Source: Margaritispora aquatica (Eukaryota > Ascomycota > Leotiomycetes > Helotiales > Discinellaceae). From it: a stretch of 64,000 nucleotides of DNA. The notes below the pieces were generated by a model that made no database searches, was not told where the DNA came from, and saw only the letters and a list, made by a program, of their open reading frames with translations. Position 1 is the first letter of the stretch; each line of letters begins with the position of its first letter. The position numbers and the translations under genes were made by a program. The stretch is from contig VJWN01000020.1 of assembly GCA_007644065.1 (NCBI GenBank), positions 549,874 through 613,873 of the forward strand, read 5' to 3'. Below are positions 35,147 through 47,986 of this stretch, in pieces.

Positions 35147-38100
35147 GATGAGGTTCGACGCGAGGTGGGCAAAAAAATAGCGGGAGGTGTGTGACCAGCA
35201 AATCAGATCGTTACATCATAAAGGCTGACCGCTGTGCAGGGCACATGGCATTAAAGACCAACCACAGTGAGGAAGATTGAGGGGAGAACGCGGTGAACAA
35301 GGGCTTTGGGCCTGTAAGCTGTCCTGTGCTGCTGTGCTTCCTGCAACTCGCGACCCAGGTGTAGTCCTGCACAGAGAAGAAAGGGTTCCCGTACAACCTA
35401 TCCTATCCTCGGCGGTGTCGAGGGATCGAGGGTCGAGGGTCGTGTTAGTGGATGAATCGAAAAGTGCTGGCACCCAACTGATTATTGGGGTAGAAGGGGT
35501 AGAAGTGGCTCAAGTGGACACTAAAATCGTCTGAAGTGCCAATAGGTTCCCCTGGATGTTCCCCTTCACCGGACCGACTTGCGCCGAAGGTTGTCAAACT
35601 ACCTGTCTGCCCCAGCTTTTCTCTTCTCGGCTCCACTGATCAGTTGACAGGAATTGGCTGCCGACCTCTCCAATCCTTGGCTCTGGAGCACCCGAAGCTT
35701 CCTTCGACGAGGAACCTGCCCGCAAGTCGACAGAATCTGGAGTGACCTTTTGGCGGGGGAACTTTTCTTAGTCGGAGTGTGGCGTTGAAATGAAAAGATG
35801 CGATTGGACAGTATGTGGCAGACGTTGAGCGGAGGCTGAGACCTAGAACTGGCGATGACCTGGGGAGATCCTCGTACTTTGGATTACTGATGTATATTGT
35901 ACCGTACCGTATGTGTGAGAGTTTGGGTGGTTGACCAGGAAGAAAGATCAGGAGCTCGAGAGGAAAGAGATGAGACGATAGAAATAGAAATATCAAGACC
36001 AGGCGTGGCGGCGGCTGACGGTAAACTTGCTTGACGGTTGATTCGAGATTGCGGGGAGAGACAAGCTAAGGTTTGCCATGCACGGCTATGCTGTTCAGGG
36101 CAGTGGGAGACCAGGAGAGGACCAGGAGAGGGCCGGATGTGAAAGGATGATTATATCAGAGCGGTGATCCTGACGCCGTATTGTGTAAGAGAATGAGATG
36201 TGCAGATGAGAAAGACATATGGTATGGGGGGGTTGTTATGAGCATGACATATGGCATGAGAAGAGACTAAGCTGCAAACTTGAAATTTGACATAAGGAGA
36301 AAAATACAAGGAAGACAGGAGACCGGCGAGAACGCCGAGGAGGTGAGATCAAATAATCACAAAAGAGGACAAAAAATCAAAGCAAAGCAAGGCAACTGGA
36401 GCCAGGTGAGCCAGGCCAGATCATGAGTCCCGATGAGAAATCCCTTGCTCTTTCGGATGAATGACCCAAAGTAAGAGAGATATCCGAAGCTGGATTGCTG
36501 AAAACCGGGGGTGGAGGAGATGTGAAAAAGGGAATGGAATAACGGGCGGAGCGGTAGGGGAAGAGCCAGATCAGGGGTCGCTTAAAAGGGGACGAACTCA
36601 CAGGGGGGGCGTTTTTGATATTGGGTATATTTTTCAAGTTCTCTGATCCTATCAATCTTCAGACGAGCTTGTTCCGAACAGGAACTGCCGTTCGTTGTCT
36701 GGCTTGTGCGACAATGGGAGTTCGCTGGGAGTTGAAAAATCGTTGGTTGGTATGCAGACAAGACACTAACACATACCACATCCCTGGACATAAATAACCA
36801 CTTCAAACATGCATAAGCACTCGACTTTGAGTCACAAGCAGAGCCTCTGAGGCTAGGATTCGTTCTCTTATGGCTTTCCCCCACAATGCAGACAATGCAA
36901 ACATAACGCACTCCTCCACAGAAACTTCTGCTTTGAGATTCAGAGGAGACAGGGCACGCTTAACAGTACCGCATGCTACATGCGAGCCGTCTACTTTCGT
37001 ACACTACAAAAAAGGTTGAGTATATCAAACTTCTGCAATAGACAAGCCTCTATTACTCTCAATCAGCCTGACAGGACCATCTTTCCGCAAGCGAAGGTTC
37101 AGGCCTTTGAGCATTTACACTCACGAGCTGAATGGGTGGTGTCCACCCTGAAGCCATCCCATATCCATCTCGTATCTCCGGCATCGTGCTGAAATGATGA
37201 CCGAGAGACTCGGATACTCGAGAACTGTACCTTGTGAGGTGAAATTGCATTAGGAAACAGAATTGCGAGATCCACTCTCGTCCCCTCGTCCCCTCGTCGC
37301 ATCTGTAAACTGCCATCTACCATCTGCCAGCTGCCATCTGCCTGTTGGCTTTACCTGTGCGTGCGTGCGTGCGTGCGTGCTAATACAAAGACAAGGTATA
37401 CAGTAGTCGGATGCCGGGACTTCCACCAGCCTGAACGCTGCCGTCACAGAAAAGTTTTTGGCGGGAACCCCAAACTCAAACTCAGGCAGACACCCTGAAA
37501 ACGTTACTAAATCTCCTTCCAAACACCCCAAATCGGCTTTTCCCTTTTCGGCCAAAACAATCTACTTGAACAAGCGAGATTCATTCACCCCTCCAATGTT
37601 TTCTCCTAATCTCCTCAGCCTTCCCCAAATTGCGACTCATCATCATCACCATCCTGAAAACCACAGCTCATCTTCTCTCAAACAAACTATTTCGACGTTG
37701 TATCAAACTTTGAATTTCCCCTGCAGAAACCTGCATGTGAAATGGCTTAATGCTGCCATGGTCGATAACACGAGGTCATTATGATCACAGCTATCCTGTC
37801 GATCTCTACCAAGATCCACCACCCTCTTAGACTAGCAGCAATCATATAGCTATATTATTGATGATATCAACGGTCTGATATAGCTTCAAGAGGGAGTACT
37901 CAGCAGTCATCACCACACACCTTGAGAGTTGACAAGGGAGTCTAAATGCGACATTTTGCCAGCCCTGTCCTTGATAGCAACAACCATGTCCGCAAAACGA
38001 CCTCATCCTCCTCCTCCTCCTCCTCCACTCTTCCCCGCAATCGGTCAAGCCATCAACAACTCTTGTCTCTCCTTTCTTCCTCCTCGCCTGCATGCATATC

Positions 38101-39461
38101 ATCTTCGTGGCTCGGTACCTGGCAGTCACACAATGTCACACCCATTCCACGGAGCAAGTAGGGCCGCCAGCTAAAAGCAGACATCAGGCTTTCACATTTG
38201 TCTTTCGTTTGCGCAATTATCACCCACATCCACCCACATTCACCATTGCAACCACCCTTCTTCAACAACAAGAATACCCCTCGCGATCTACGCGGGAGGA
38301 TCGTATCCAGCCATTGTCGTTGTCGCCCTCAGTGTCGTATCGGGTGATCTTCTAGAAGCTAAAAGCGATGAAGTCTGGAATTTTCATGTCCGTGTGAACG
38401 TAAGAAGTAGCCATCGCCGATGGAGGGGGAAACTCGTGGCAACGAGTGGGACAGCCAGCAGGAAAAAAAGAGGCATCCTCTCGGTCATCTTGAATAGATA
38501 TACCGAAACTCGCGAGCGCGCCCAGTAGTATGCTGTGGGGGGAAAAGCTTCCCCGGATTCCGTCAAGTCTAGTCAGATGAGTATATGAAGCGGCTTGCTT
38601 GTTATTGCGCTGCTGCAGGAACGATTGGGTCCACGTTTTTCATAGCAGTCGCGCTATGAAAATAAGATGGTGTCCCTGGAATTTCTTGAAATATGACGAA
38701 TTTCTGCTGGAGCTCGCGAGAAGGGTGACATCGTCTCCTTTGTCTTTTGCGGTGAGGATGAATCTGCGTCAAAGATCTACGCCAGCGGTCAGCTCAACAA
38801 GACGCCTTTTTCGGAGCATCTCCTGGTTTCAGCACAGGTAGATGTCATAGCAGGTCTATCTTATGATTGAGATGCGGATTTCGGCATCGCCTGGACGCTA
38901 TGGGTCTTTCCCGAGCCTCTTGAAATCCTTCGCATTCGCAAGAAGCTCCCACATCGTCAACAGTTCCAATTTTCTGTTTAGCCACACAATTCAGCGAGCT
39001 CTCTTCTGCCAGTATCATACCAGACGGGTACGGAGATACTGTTCAGCGCCACAGTATGGGTACGGTTTGCGACCGAGGCAATGTTGATGTTGCCAAAAGG
39101 GTGTGTAGGGTAATCTATCTCGTGGCGAAGTTACGAATACGATTTAAACCTGTGAATCAATATCCTCGCGCTTCCATTGCGTACATGACTCCGATGTCAG
39201 CGTTAATTTCATGTTACTTGCATGCCCACTAGCGTTGATATGCGGTTTTTGAATCAAATGATCAGTCTGCTCGAATTTCTTCCATGCCTGTTTCAATACC
39301 TCGCTGCAGCAGAAATTGCAGCCAAGCGAGAAATCCTCCTATCTCTAAACACTCGTAGGGTCGTATTTCTCTCCTGTCTTTCATGCATTTGCAAGTCACA
39401 AGCTCAAATTTTGTTTGCGGTTGATGAAAATGGCCATCAAATTTCAGGACCGGGTATCAAG
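35147..39461. other. intergenic, upstream of transcription factor
   Basis: Promoter of the Zn2Cys6 gene and beyond. Contains a (GTGC)n run at 37357-37380, CCT repeats near 38005-38025 and purine-rich stretches around 36000-36400. Frames present are short and compositionally biased; no gene supported. Confidence 0.45.
37357..37380. repeat. (GTGC)n microsatellite
   Basis: Six tandem GTGC units. Confidence 0.9.
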
Positions 39462-40175
39462 CTACGTATGGCAAAGAACAAACTGCTCCATGTTGAGCAC
39501 TCTTGTTCTGACCAGCATACATTCATTTGAAAGATAACATCTTTCTGTTTTCTTCGAATAATTTCTACCGCGTGTTACGAGCAAAGCAATCGCGACCTTC
39601 CTAAAATTTGAGATATGCCCAGGATTCATATCCCTTATCAAAATTGAAATGATGGGCAAGCTCAAGCTATCAATCAAGACTCGAAATCTGGTAAAGCAAA
39701 TCCCATTTCCAAATATTGCACCTTCTGCAACGAGCCGATCCCGCAATCGTTTTCCAATCTCGCTCTTTACCGTTCCCAGAGTACTTTGTAGATTGCCGTC
39801 GGCATCCGATCTTCCCACGCGTTCTGCTTCTTCTCGCCATCTCAACACGGTCATTGTCACGATCCCAGCTTCGCGATCCACACGCACCTTCAGAAATGCA
39901 GTCCCACTTTGACTGGCGACTAGCGACCTCAACTCCAGTCTGGCTCTCATGCTCGGCCCCGCATCCCCATAGAGGCGCACGTTCCGCCGAAAAGCAATTG
40001 AAGCGCTCCACTGAGCCCACGAGCCTACTACGAAGTACTCACCCCGTCTCAATGATCCGTCGAAATCGATGCCTAATCCAACATCAGCCTCCACCCACAC
40101 CTCCCGTGTGGTGCTGTGCTGCGCAACGGTAGGCTGTAACAGCCATGCTTGTGCTCCGATCATAGCATCGCGCAA
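39462..40175 (-). CDS. possible hypothetical protein (weak)
   Basis: A single open frame of 237 codons starting MRDAMIGAQAW. It is longer than chance frames nearby and mixed in composition (GIDFDGSLRRGEYFVVGSWAQW, later RFRVLIDSLSLPIISILIR). No domain, signal peptide or splice extension is recognised. The last 40 residues are Cys/Arg-rich and look non-coding. It may be a lineage-specific gene, a decayed gene or chance. Confidence 0.2.
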   Translation of the reverse strand: MRDAMIGAQAWLLQPTVAQHSTTREVWVEADVGLGIDFDGSLRRGEYFVVGSWAQWSASIAFRRNVRLYGDAGPSMRARLELRSLVASQSGTAFLKVRVDREAGIVTMTVLRWREEAERVGRSDADGNLQSTLGTVKSEIGKRLRDRLVAEGAIFGNGICFTRFRVLIDSLSLPIISILIRDMNPGHISNFRKVAIALLVTRGRNYSKKTERCYLSNECMLVRTRVLNMEQFVLCHT

Positions 40176-40520
40176 TATATCCCCTCATTCACCTCTATCC
40201 CGATCCCCGTGTCCGCTTGTCCAGACTTCCGCCCAGCAAAATTCGGTCCCGGGCCCGGTTTCCGGGCGAGAGTGAATGAGGGAGGTACTTTGGTACTTAG
40301 CCACATAAACCTGTTTCGCCATCCTAGCGGATGCTTATCTTCACTTCACCACTTGCCCCCCATTTACCCATCTATCTATCTACCATATCTGTCGTCCGAT
40401 CGGGCCGGAGTTGGAGCCGTTTTCGGATATGCTTGATTGTATGCTTGTTAGTCAGCTGCGATGTCTGCGAGATGTGCATGAACTGGTTTCTTTTGGGCCT
40501 TCTGGATCGGCTGTCTGTGC

Positions 40521-40549
40521 GTGTGGGAATGTGTGGGAATGTGTGGGAA
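40521..40549. repeat. (GTGTGGGAAT)n short tandem repeat
   Basis: Three near-identical 10-bp units in intergenic DNA. Confidence 0.8.
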
Positions 40550-40638
40550 GTGTGGGTGGTTCTCTTGCGTGGGGAGGTGGTGGCGTTTCTGGCAGGTGGG
40601 CTTTTTAATATATTGCACCTCGGGGTGGAGAATCAATA

Positions 40639-41093
40639 TTGCGGGGGAACATTACATCCCATGTATGTGGCAAGGTGAGGTACGAAGGTACATCGACATG
40701 TGAGAGGGAAGGTGGTATTGTTGTCGCATGCAAATGCAAGAACTGCTTTTCTGGTGTGTATGGGAAATGGCATGATGCTCGTAGAAAGAAGACTGAGAAT
40801 ATTGCAAGTGCCGCCCTTCGCTGCCGTAAACTCGGGGTAATTAGTGGCGAATTCTGTGCTTGGAATGTGAGATGGTGTCACATATTTTCTGGCTCGACAT
40901 CGGAGATGAAGCAATTCACCTTCTGTTTCGATATGTGCAGGAATGCTACTTCTTTCAGAATGAGCTTGTGAGGCATCCCACTGCTTTGACATCTGGCTTC
41001 TATTTCTCTAGAACCGATCATTTTGCAAATGGGAATTTGATGGGTCATGGGAACCTCAAATTCAAGTTGGATGAGTTCAACAGCTCGCCACAT
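40639..41093 (+). pseudogene. possible relic of a GFA/CENP-V-type zinc protein
   Basis: The frame contains HVCGKVRYEG followed by ACKCKNCFSGVYG. Spacing and residues recall the zinc ligands of glutathione-dependent formaldehyde-activating (GFA) domains (CxCGxVRxE ... CHCxxCxxxSG). Further on it has EMKQFTFCFDMCRNATSF, which could correspond to the CxxC that usually follows. The first CxC is reduced to a single Cys, the reading frame breaks near 40970, and downstream similarity continues only in another frame. I read it as a decayed copy at best. Confidence 0.22.
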
Positions 41094-41499
41094 TGTATGT
41101 GCAGTGCAAAACTACAGTCTATAACCTCAATCTAGCTTCGTGTGACTATTGAGCACAAGTTATATCGGGCAATTTCTTACCCGAAGCAAAGCTCTTCCAC
41201 ACACACTTTAAGATGCACACAAGACTACAATTCCTGTTTATCGCACTTCAATGATCTGTCAGTACAAACGTGAGCGTAGGTCCTCGGTTTTCAGTACGAT
41301 ATCTTTGAACAAATACTATTCCAGTCCACTGTGATGCTTGTTATGAGGAACCTACATAATCGATACCCGGTTGAGGTAGCTCAGCTGCTAGGTATCTCAG
41401 AAACCCGTATTCACACATGTCATGACCAAGCAGACAGCCAGTTTATATCACAATGAGCTACATCATCAAGTTAGACCTTCTATGTCTCTTTCGTGGTAC

Positions 41500-42260
41500 T
41501 GCTTTCAATTTTCTATAGCGGTGCCAACGAATGAAGTTGTATTCGGTCTTTTCAAACCATCGTTGAGGATGAGTCAAGTTAAAATTTGATTCGATATCTA
41601 TATTACTCTCGACTGAGAATCAGAAGTACTAATACATGGTATTGAACGAAAACCACTTCGGTGATCAAACAGACTTTCAACTAGAATTACTACCTATTCA
41701 GCACGGATGGAAAATTAAATAGGTAGACATATTCATCTATGGCCTTTGATTTTGTCGCCTGTTGAGTGATCAATACTTACAAGCAATATGTAGGATCAAT
41801 CGCATTTCGAGAATATTTTATATCAAGTTTACTTTTTGCGTTGGGAAAGCTTTATTTAAAAGGTTGTGTTCAAGGTAGTGTTATATACACTTTGAGTTTT
41901 ATACCCCACTATGATTCAGTTTATTTACTTTTCGCAAGACTTACTCAATTGAAAAGAAACTTAGAAATATATATATTAGAATAGTTTTCAATTCGAAGTT
42001 CAGCAATGGTGGATAGTAGGTCGGTATTTTTGTTCTATTTCTAAAATACGAAAGTGAAAGAGGGGCGGGGTTGGAAAAAGTTAACGAAAATGAAATTTTT
42101 TATTTACTTTATATAAATTTTCCAGTTGAATTATCAAATAATTATCTAGACTGAGTAGCAACTATTATTATCGAAAGCGATCCAAAGACTTTTCTCTATA
42201 ATTAGAGACGGATATTGATAATAAGATGAGATGTTGTCGCGACCAATCGACACTGACATA
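41500..42260. other. AT-rich island
   Basis: Visibly AT-richer than the flanks, with TA-rich runs (for example 41950-41985 and 42090-42145) and no coding frame of note. Such islands in filamentous ascomycetes are often decayed, RIP-mutated repeats. No terminal repeat or transposase frame is visible here. Confidence 0.4.
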
Positions 42261-45200
42261 CTTCGTTCGGTATGTATACTGAACAGGTGAAAGAAATGGG
42301 ATTCTTTTTTCGATCCTTGGACATCAAACTCTGATGCTTAGATTAGAACAAACTCATTTCGCACAGCAAACTTCGTAAACCCGTTTCTATCACTACATTT
42401 TGAGAGGATTGTTGCTTTCAAACTGTTGCGATTTATATTACACTGCTGACAGTAAGGTGATCTATATTCGACTCCAAATCCAAGACTTTGAAATGACACA
42501 CAACAAACTCAGGTCGTAAGACTTAGCATCTTATGGCCAGCCTCGTCGTCGCCCACCCCACCTCTCCGTCGCGTCTTCTTCTCTCCCCACGAAAGAGCGA
42601 AAGTAGTAGAACTCCAAGACTACCCTCGGGAGTCTCTTAGAAACACTGCGCAATGTGATTTGAAACCGAGAGGGCGAAGACCATGATATCGTAACTGTTG
42701 ATGCCATTTTCATTGATCTACCCCAGGGCAAATCGTGGCTAGAAGCTCAAACACAAATGCCTACCATTGCGCCATATGAGCCCGCTCAATTACCGTGTGT
42801 TGGGAGGTTTGGGGAGGGTTTGGTGTATAACGCTCAAGATTGGGCGGTTGGACCTAGCCTTCGATATTAAGACTGCTAATCTAATTAGAAACAATTAGCG
42901 TGTCTACTAGAGTGTCTATTGGAATTGCAGAATGTAGGTATAGATCTAAAGAGTTTCGTTTGACTTGTGAATATCACTGGATCTCATCTTGCTCGGTGAA
43001 TCCAAGAGTCGAATTGTTGTGGTATTGCGGTGGAGGCAGCGAAAGGCACATTTGACTTCAGTTCTGTGTAAATTCGCCATTGTTGGGGCAACACAACTTC
43101 TCCCGATTTCCAAAATAGATATAATAATTCTTCAGATCCGTTATGTTGTAGGGGTAAGGTAAGAAGACAAAGAGAGACCACGCTGAACAAATAGAGCTGA
43201 GCAAACAACAGAGTTGCTCAACCAATCATTTCTATATCCTCCTAGAACTAAAGCTACACACTAGCAGCTCTATTATCTCGCTGACCGTTTTCCGAGAGTT
43301 CTTGCCTTGGAATTCTTCAGATATTCGAGATTTTCATGGGAAGGAGTAAGCAAAGCGTCAAGGCATATTGTACCTCACCTCCCACCTAGACACAAGTGTA
43401 CTCATATGATACATCAACAGCGAACCGCAAATCTCAGCACCATTAAGAAAGAATGTCTCTTATCTCGCTTCTATCTACTTGTTCAACGTAATTCGACCGA
43501 AATGGATATATCTGAAATCGAATAATCGAAATTTTCGAAAATAACCACAAGATTAACAGAAGGTAAGCAGACACCTCGGTGGCCGAAAAAAAGACTGCCA
43601 TTCAATTAGTAATATAATAGTAGCGGTGTAAAGTTTCGCTGAAGCTTACACAGGTTGTGGTGCTGCTCCATCACTCCAGGACACTCCGCCGCCGAACGCC
43701 GGTTAGTCTTTGGTCTCTGACATCGTTGAAGGTGGACTTCTCCATACGTATCCCAAAGACGTTGGATATCCGAAGTTCGAAGTTCAAATTCCATGTTCAG
43801 TTGGTGGTGTCTGAGTATAATGGATTGAAATACCATTCCGCGAAGTCTTGGTCATGTATCTGTGGGTTTAGCTTGATGGGAAACTATGTCTCGAGGAAGA
43901 GCTTTTACCCAAAAATGACTCGTCGTACCCTTCTTGCAGACGCCCTTGCCAGATTCTTATCCTTTTACTTAACGTCTAAAGCAGCATTATAGTAAACTGC
44001 GTTATCGTCACCCGAATTTGAAGTGCTAGGAACGAATTGAAATCTTCTTCCTTGGGCAACAATCCCTATGAGTGAGGTTTTCTTACTATGCCGCCCAACT
44101 AGCTGGAGATAGCATTGAATGATTATTGTATATACTCTAATTTGGCTAGTGATCTCGGTGCTGATTATTCTTTAAACACACATGCACCGCAAAGGCAGAC
44201 ACCATCCCCTCAGGTTATGTCATCTGTCTGGATCCACAAAGTGAGACACTTCTGCGGATTTAGTGGAGGATTGAAGCCCATCGAGTTACATGATATGATA
44301 AGTACTGATTCCGGTGTAAGAGTAACTCACTAATTGCTGTTTCGACAAGACATCAGCTCTCCCGACCTCTCCATATGATCTGGCGTCTTCCTCTCCACTC
44401 TCTGTAGCATCTGATCAGGAACCCAAAGCTGATCTCAAAGCCATATGTTCAGGCAGTCAATTCATGAAAAAACTGTGCCCCGAAGCTCATGAAAGCAGAG
44501 ATAAAGTTGCGATGATTGGAGTATGGCTGCGAAGTGGATGTTCACACACTCTCACCCGCAATCCACGAACTCATTTCCGACAAAGAACGCTTCGTCGCCG
44601 TTGTAGACACTTTCATCATAGAGTGGGACTTGTTTAATGGTAGCTTCAAAGTGACACCGTGAACAACTTAGCCCTAGGTACAGTTTCTATCCATTATCCC
44701 AAGTCTGTTCGGGTCTTCGAAACTTGGTTAACACAAAATTGCCAGAGCATATATGTACAACCAAACCCAACCGACCCTAAACGAAAAGCAATTCACTCAT
44801 CTCGACACACTCACTATCCCACAATCCACGGCATCGACAAGACAACCCTCCAGATGTAAGATATAAGGTACCTTAATGTTACTTTCCACAGTTCTGCAAC
44901 TCTACCAACCAAGACTAAGACCAAGACCAAATCGAAGCACGTAGGACTGACCTGCCCTCGCCGTATTTCAATCTGATCGATGGAAGCTAGACAGTTCAGG
45001 TCATACTACGGGTGGTATTTGGGCGCTGGCTGGGAGAGAGAGGTCAACAGATTTACGTGTTGTGTGTGATTTGATGGTGTTGAACCTGGGATGAGCGGGT
45101 ATCTAGATTCTTAATGTGCTGGCGCGGATTGGTTCATGCTAGCGTTGCGCGCTGGTTGGTACTAGTTGGTTGATTGACTGGGTACGAATTCATGCCTGCA

Positions 45201-45602
45201 GCGGCCTGGGAGGATCTGGAGGTTCGTCCTGATCGTACGGAAGAAAGATTTCTTCGCGTAGTACTTGAGCAACCTTGTGAAAGCACAAAACAAGTGAGGA
45301 GACTGTAGATTGAAGTACCTGTAGAGATCCAGAGAAGAAGGTGATTGTTGACATTAATGGGGAAATCAGATGCAAATGGTAGAGTGTAAGTGAAATTGTT
45401 TGGTTTTATTTTCATTTTCCATTGTCTTGTGACATGTACCAACAAAGTAGAACTCCCGCTATGCATGCTTGCTTGGTATCCGATACAACTCCGCCATAAA
45501 TAATCTTACACCTAGTGATCATAAGTCATAAATGTTCCCTGTCCTCGCATCTGCTAATATCATACACCTTTCCGTCATCTTTTTTTCCCCACGATCCAAA
45601 GC
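42261..45602. other. gene-poor stretch before hexose transporter
   Basis: No complete gene is seen in 3.3 kb. A tRNA-promoter-like sequence (A box at about 42762-42773, minus strand) and a 48-codon coding-like segment at 44516-44662 are treated in the findings. Confidence 0.4.
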
Positions 45603-47466
45603 CTAAGCCTCGATCTTGCCCTCATCCTGCACAACACCCCCAACACCGGCCTCATTCCGCTTCCTCATGTTCTTTCCCCTGCCCTCAAGATCCATATTAT
45701 CGGTACCCAATCCACCCTTGGTACCGATACTCCTCCTCGTCTCCTCGTCAAATTCGAACTTGCCACTACCAATCGGCTTGACATGAAGTAGGTACATGGT
45801 ATCGACCTCCTCGAGGGTCTTGCCCGAGCTCTCGACGAGAAAAAAGAACACAATCAGACACGCGGCCAGGTTGCATCCCGCAAACACATACCCGTACGCG
45901 TACTGAATTTCACCAGTGATGAAAGGCGTGAAGAAGGCGAGCATGAAATTCCAGAACCAGTTGGCGGATGTGGCGAGACCCATGCCCACGGCACGGTAAC
46001 GGTAGGGAAACATCTCGCCAATGCAAGCCCACACCAAGGGACCCCAGGTCGAAGCGAAGGAGACGATGAACAGACACGAGAAGACGATCATGACTGTGCC
46101 GGATGTCTTGGCGGCGGAGGAACCCTCGGCTGCGTTCTTAAATTGGAATTGACCGACTGATGCGAATACCATAAAACACATGAATTGGAAGAAAGCTGCG
46201 ATGTAGAGAGACTTTCGGCGTGGGCAGCGCTTGGCCATGTATACGCCTAGGAAGGTTGAACCTACGTTGACACCTCCCAGGATCATGGCGGTCACGTAGG
46301 AGTTCTTGATGCCAACGCCTTGGAAGATGGTGGTGCCGTAGTAGAAGAAGTAGTTTGCTCCTGTAAGCTGTTGCAGCATCTGGAGTGTCATGGCGAGGAG
46401 GATGCGGTACATCATTCTTGGGCCGGTGAAGGCCTCGTACCAAGGGTGATCGCCAGAGGTTGCTGCTCGGACCTTTTCAATTTCTTCCGTCTCGTTCTCA
46501 ATGAGAGCATGATGCTCGTCAAGACCGTAGAATTTGGACATGGTAGTGCGGGCGCGGGCTGATTTGCCGTGATTCCAATCGTGGCGAGGCGACTCGGGGA
46601 GGAAGAGAATACCAATACCCATCAACAAAGGCGGGATGAAACCAATTCCCATGGTGATGCGGTACGAGCCGGTGTCAGTTCGTTTCTCGGTTCCGAAATT
46701 GATGCAGTCTGCGACGAAAATACCGATTGTGATGAATAGCTGATAGCACCTAGAGAGTGTGAGCTGAGAAGACACAATGAGATGAGGGAAATTCTTACGA
46801 GACTACAGCACCTCGAACTGGTACAGGAGATGTTTCTGACATGTACAGTGGTACAAGCACGGAAAGTCCACCAACACCAAGACCTGCACACCATCTTCCC
46901 ATGGCAATACCAACCCAGTTTCCTGGACCGACAGCCATTTGAGCAACGACACCAACCGAGAAGACGATGCACCATCCTGGGATACAAGGCTTGCGTCCCC
47001 ATTTGTTTGCCAGAGGACCAGCAATCAAGCAGCCAATGAGAGTACCAATTGACAACTTTTGCTATTAGCTCATGATTCATTTGTCGACATGGGTACATAC
47101 CAAAGCAACAATCAATCCCGATCTAACATTTGAAAAGTAGAAGCCAGTTGGATGCGTTTCCGATACAGTTGTCACTTCACCGAATCGTTCCAAGAATACA
47201 TCCATTTCGAGGAAACCAGAAATTTGTCCTGTATCATAACCGAAGATGAATCCTCCCAATGCGACAATCATTGTCATGACCACAGTCCTGAAAGTCAACA
47301 AAGGAACTTTGCCTCCTGTGTTCTTAGTTTGTGTAGGTAAACTGCCATCTCCTTCTGCGTAGACATGGTCTGTGGTATGGGCTCCTCTTGGTGCTTCCAT
47401 TGAGTTGACTGCTGTACTCGCAGCAGAATTATCCGCATGGCGGTTGCGGCCAAAGTTAAACACCAT
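45603..47466 (-). CDS. MFS hexose (monosaccharide) transporter
   Basis: Exons 47466-47101, 47055-46799 and 46749-45603; 589 aa. Sugar-porter family with 12 expected helices. Signatures: GFIFGYDTGQISGF in helix 1, GPLANKWGRKPCIPG (the GRK loop), GRWCAGLGVGGLSVLVPLYMSE, PVPVRGAVVSCYQLFIT, PESPRHDW, QQLTGANYFFYYGTTIF in helix 7, and ESSGKTLEEVD as the PETKG-type motif. The N-terminal (about 55 aa) and C-terminal tails are hydrophilic; the C-tail is charged and Gly-rich. Helix 1 (GYDTGQISGFLEM) resembles RCO-3-like and other fungal glucose carriers. Substrate specificity cannot be read from sequence. It acts at the plasma membrane. No sugar-metabolism enzyme is adjacent. Confidence 0.92.
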
Positions 47467-47954
47467 GGCTGATGTGAGGTTAGGTCAGGTAGAGAACAAA
47501 TTAGTTAATCGTTGTATCGTGAGATCTAAGGGGGACTAGACGAGACATTTATATGTTCTACAAAAGGTAATCAACAGCCACAATGCTTGACAGCTGTTAG
47601 CTTGTGCCTTGAGTTCTCTTGCCGGTGCTTGACATGCTTGACAGGCAACCCAAGATTATGACGGATTGTGACGATTCTCAAGTTCTAACCCCGCGTCATC
47701 CCAAGACATTCACCATGATTGGTTGCATATAGTCATATCTTGCCCAAGTGGGTATGATTTTGACCGACCAAGGCCCCGGAATGGAGACTGGTGTGGAGGA
47801 ATGTCGAGTGACCTATTCATCATGTCCCCAAAACTTGAAGATCTCTTCGTGATAGGGAAATCGGCTGAGGTTTTGGATGTTGAAAATGACGTCGTTGTAC
47901 TGGACCTTGAATTTGGGAACTTCCAGGTTTCGCTTGTTTCGTCCCGCTCCACTC

Positions 47955-47986
47955 GGTCTTTGGGTCTTTGGGTCTTTGGGTCTTGG
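47955..47986. repeat. (GGTCTTTG)n short tandem repeat
   Basis: Four head-to-tail units. Confidence 0.8.

Noticed and set aside
37357..37380. Short repeats as a CRISPR-like array
   Set aside because: Simple microsatellites without spacers in a eukaryotic genome.
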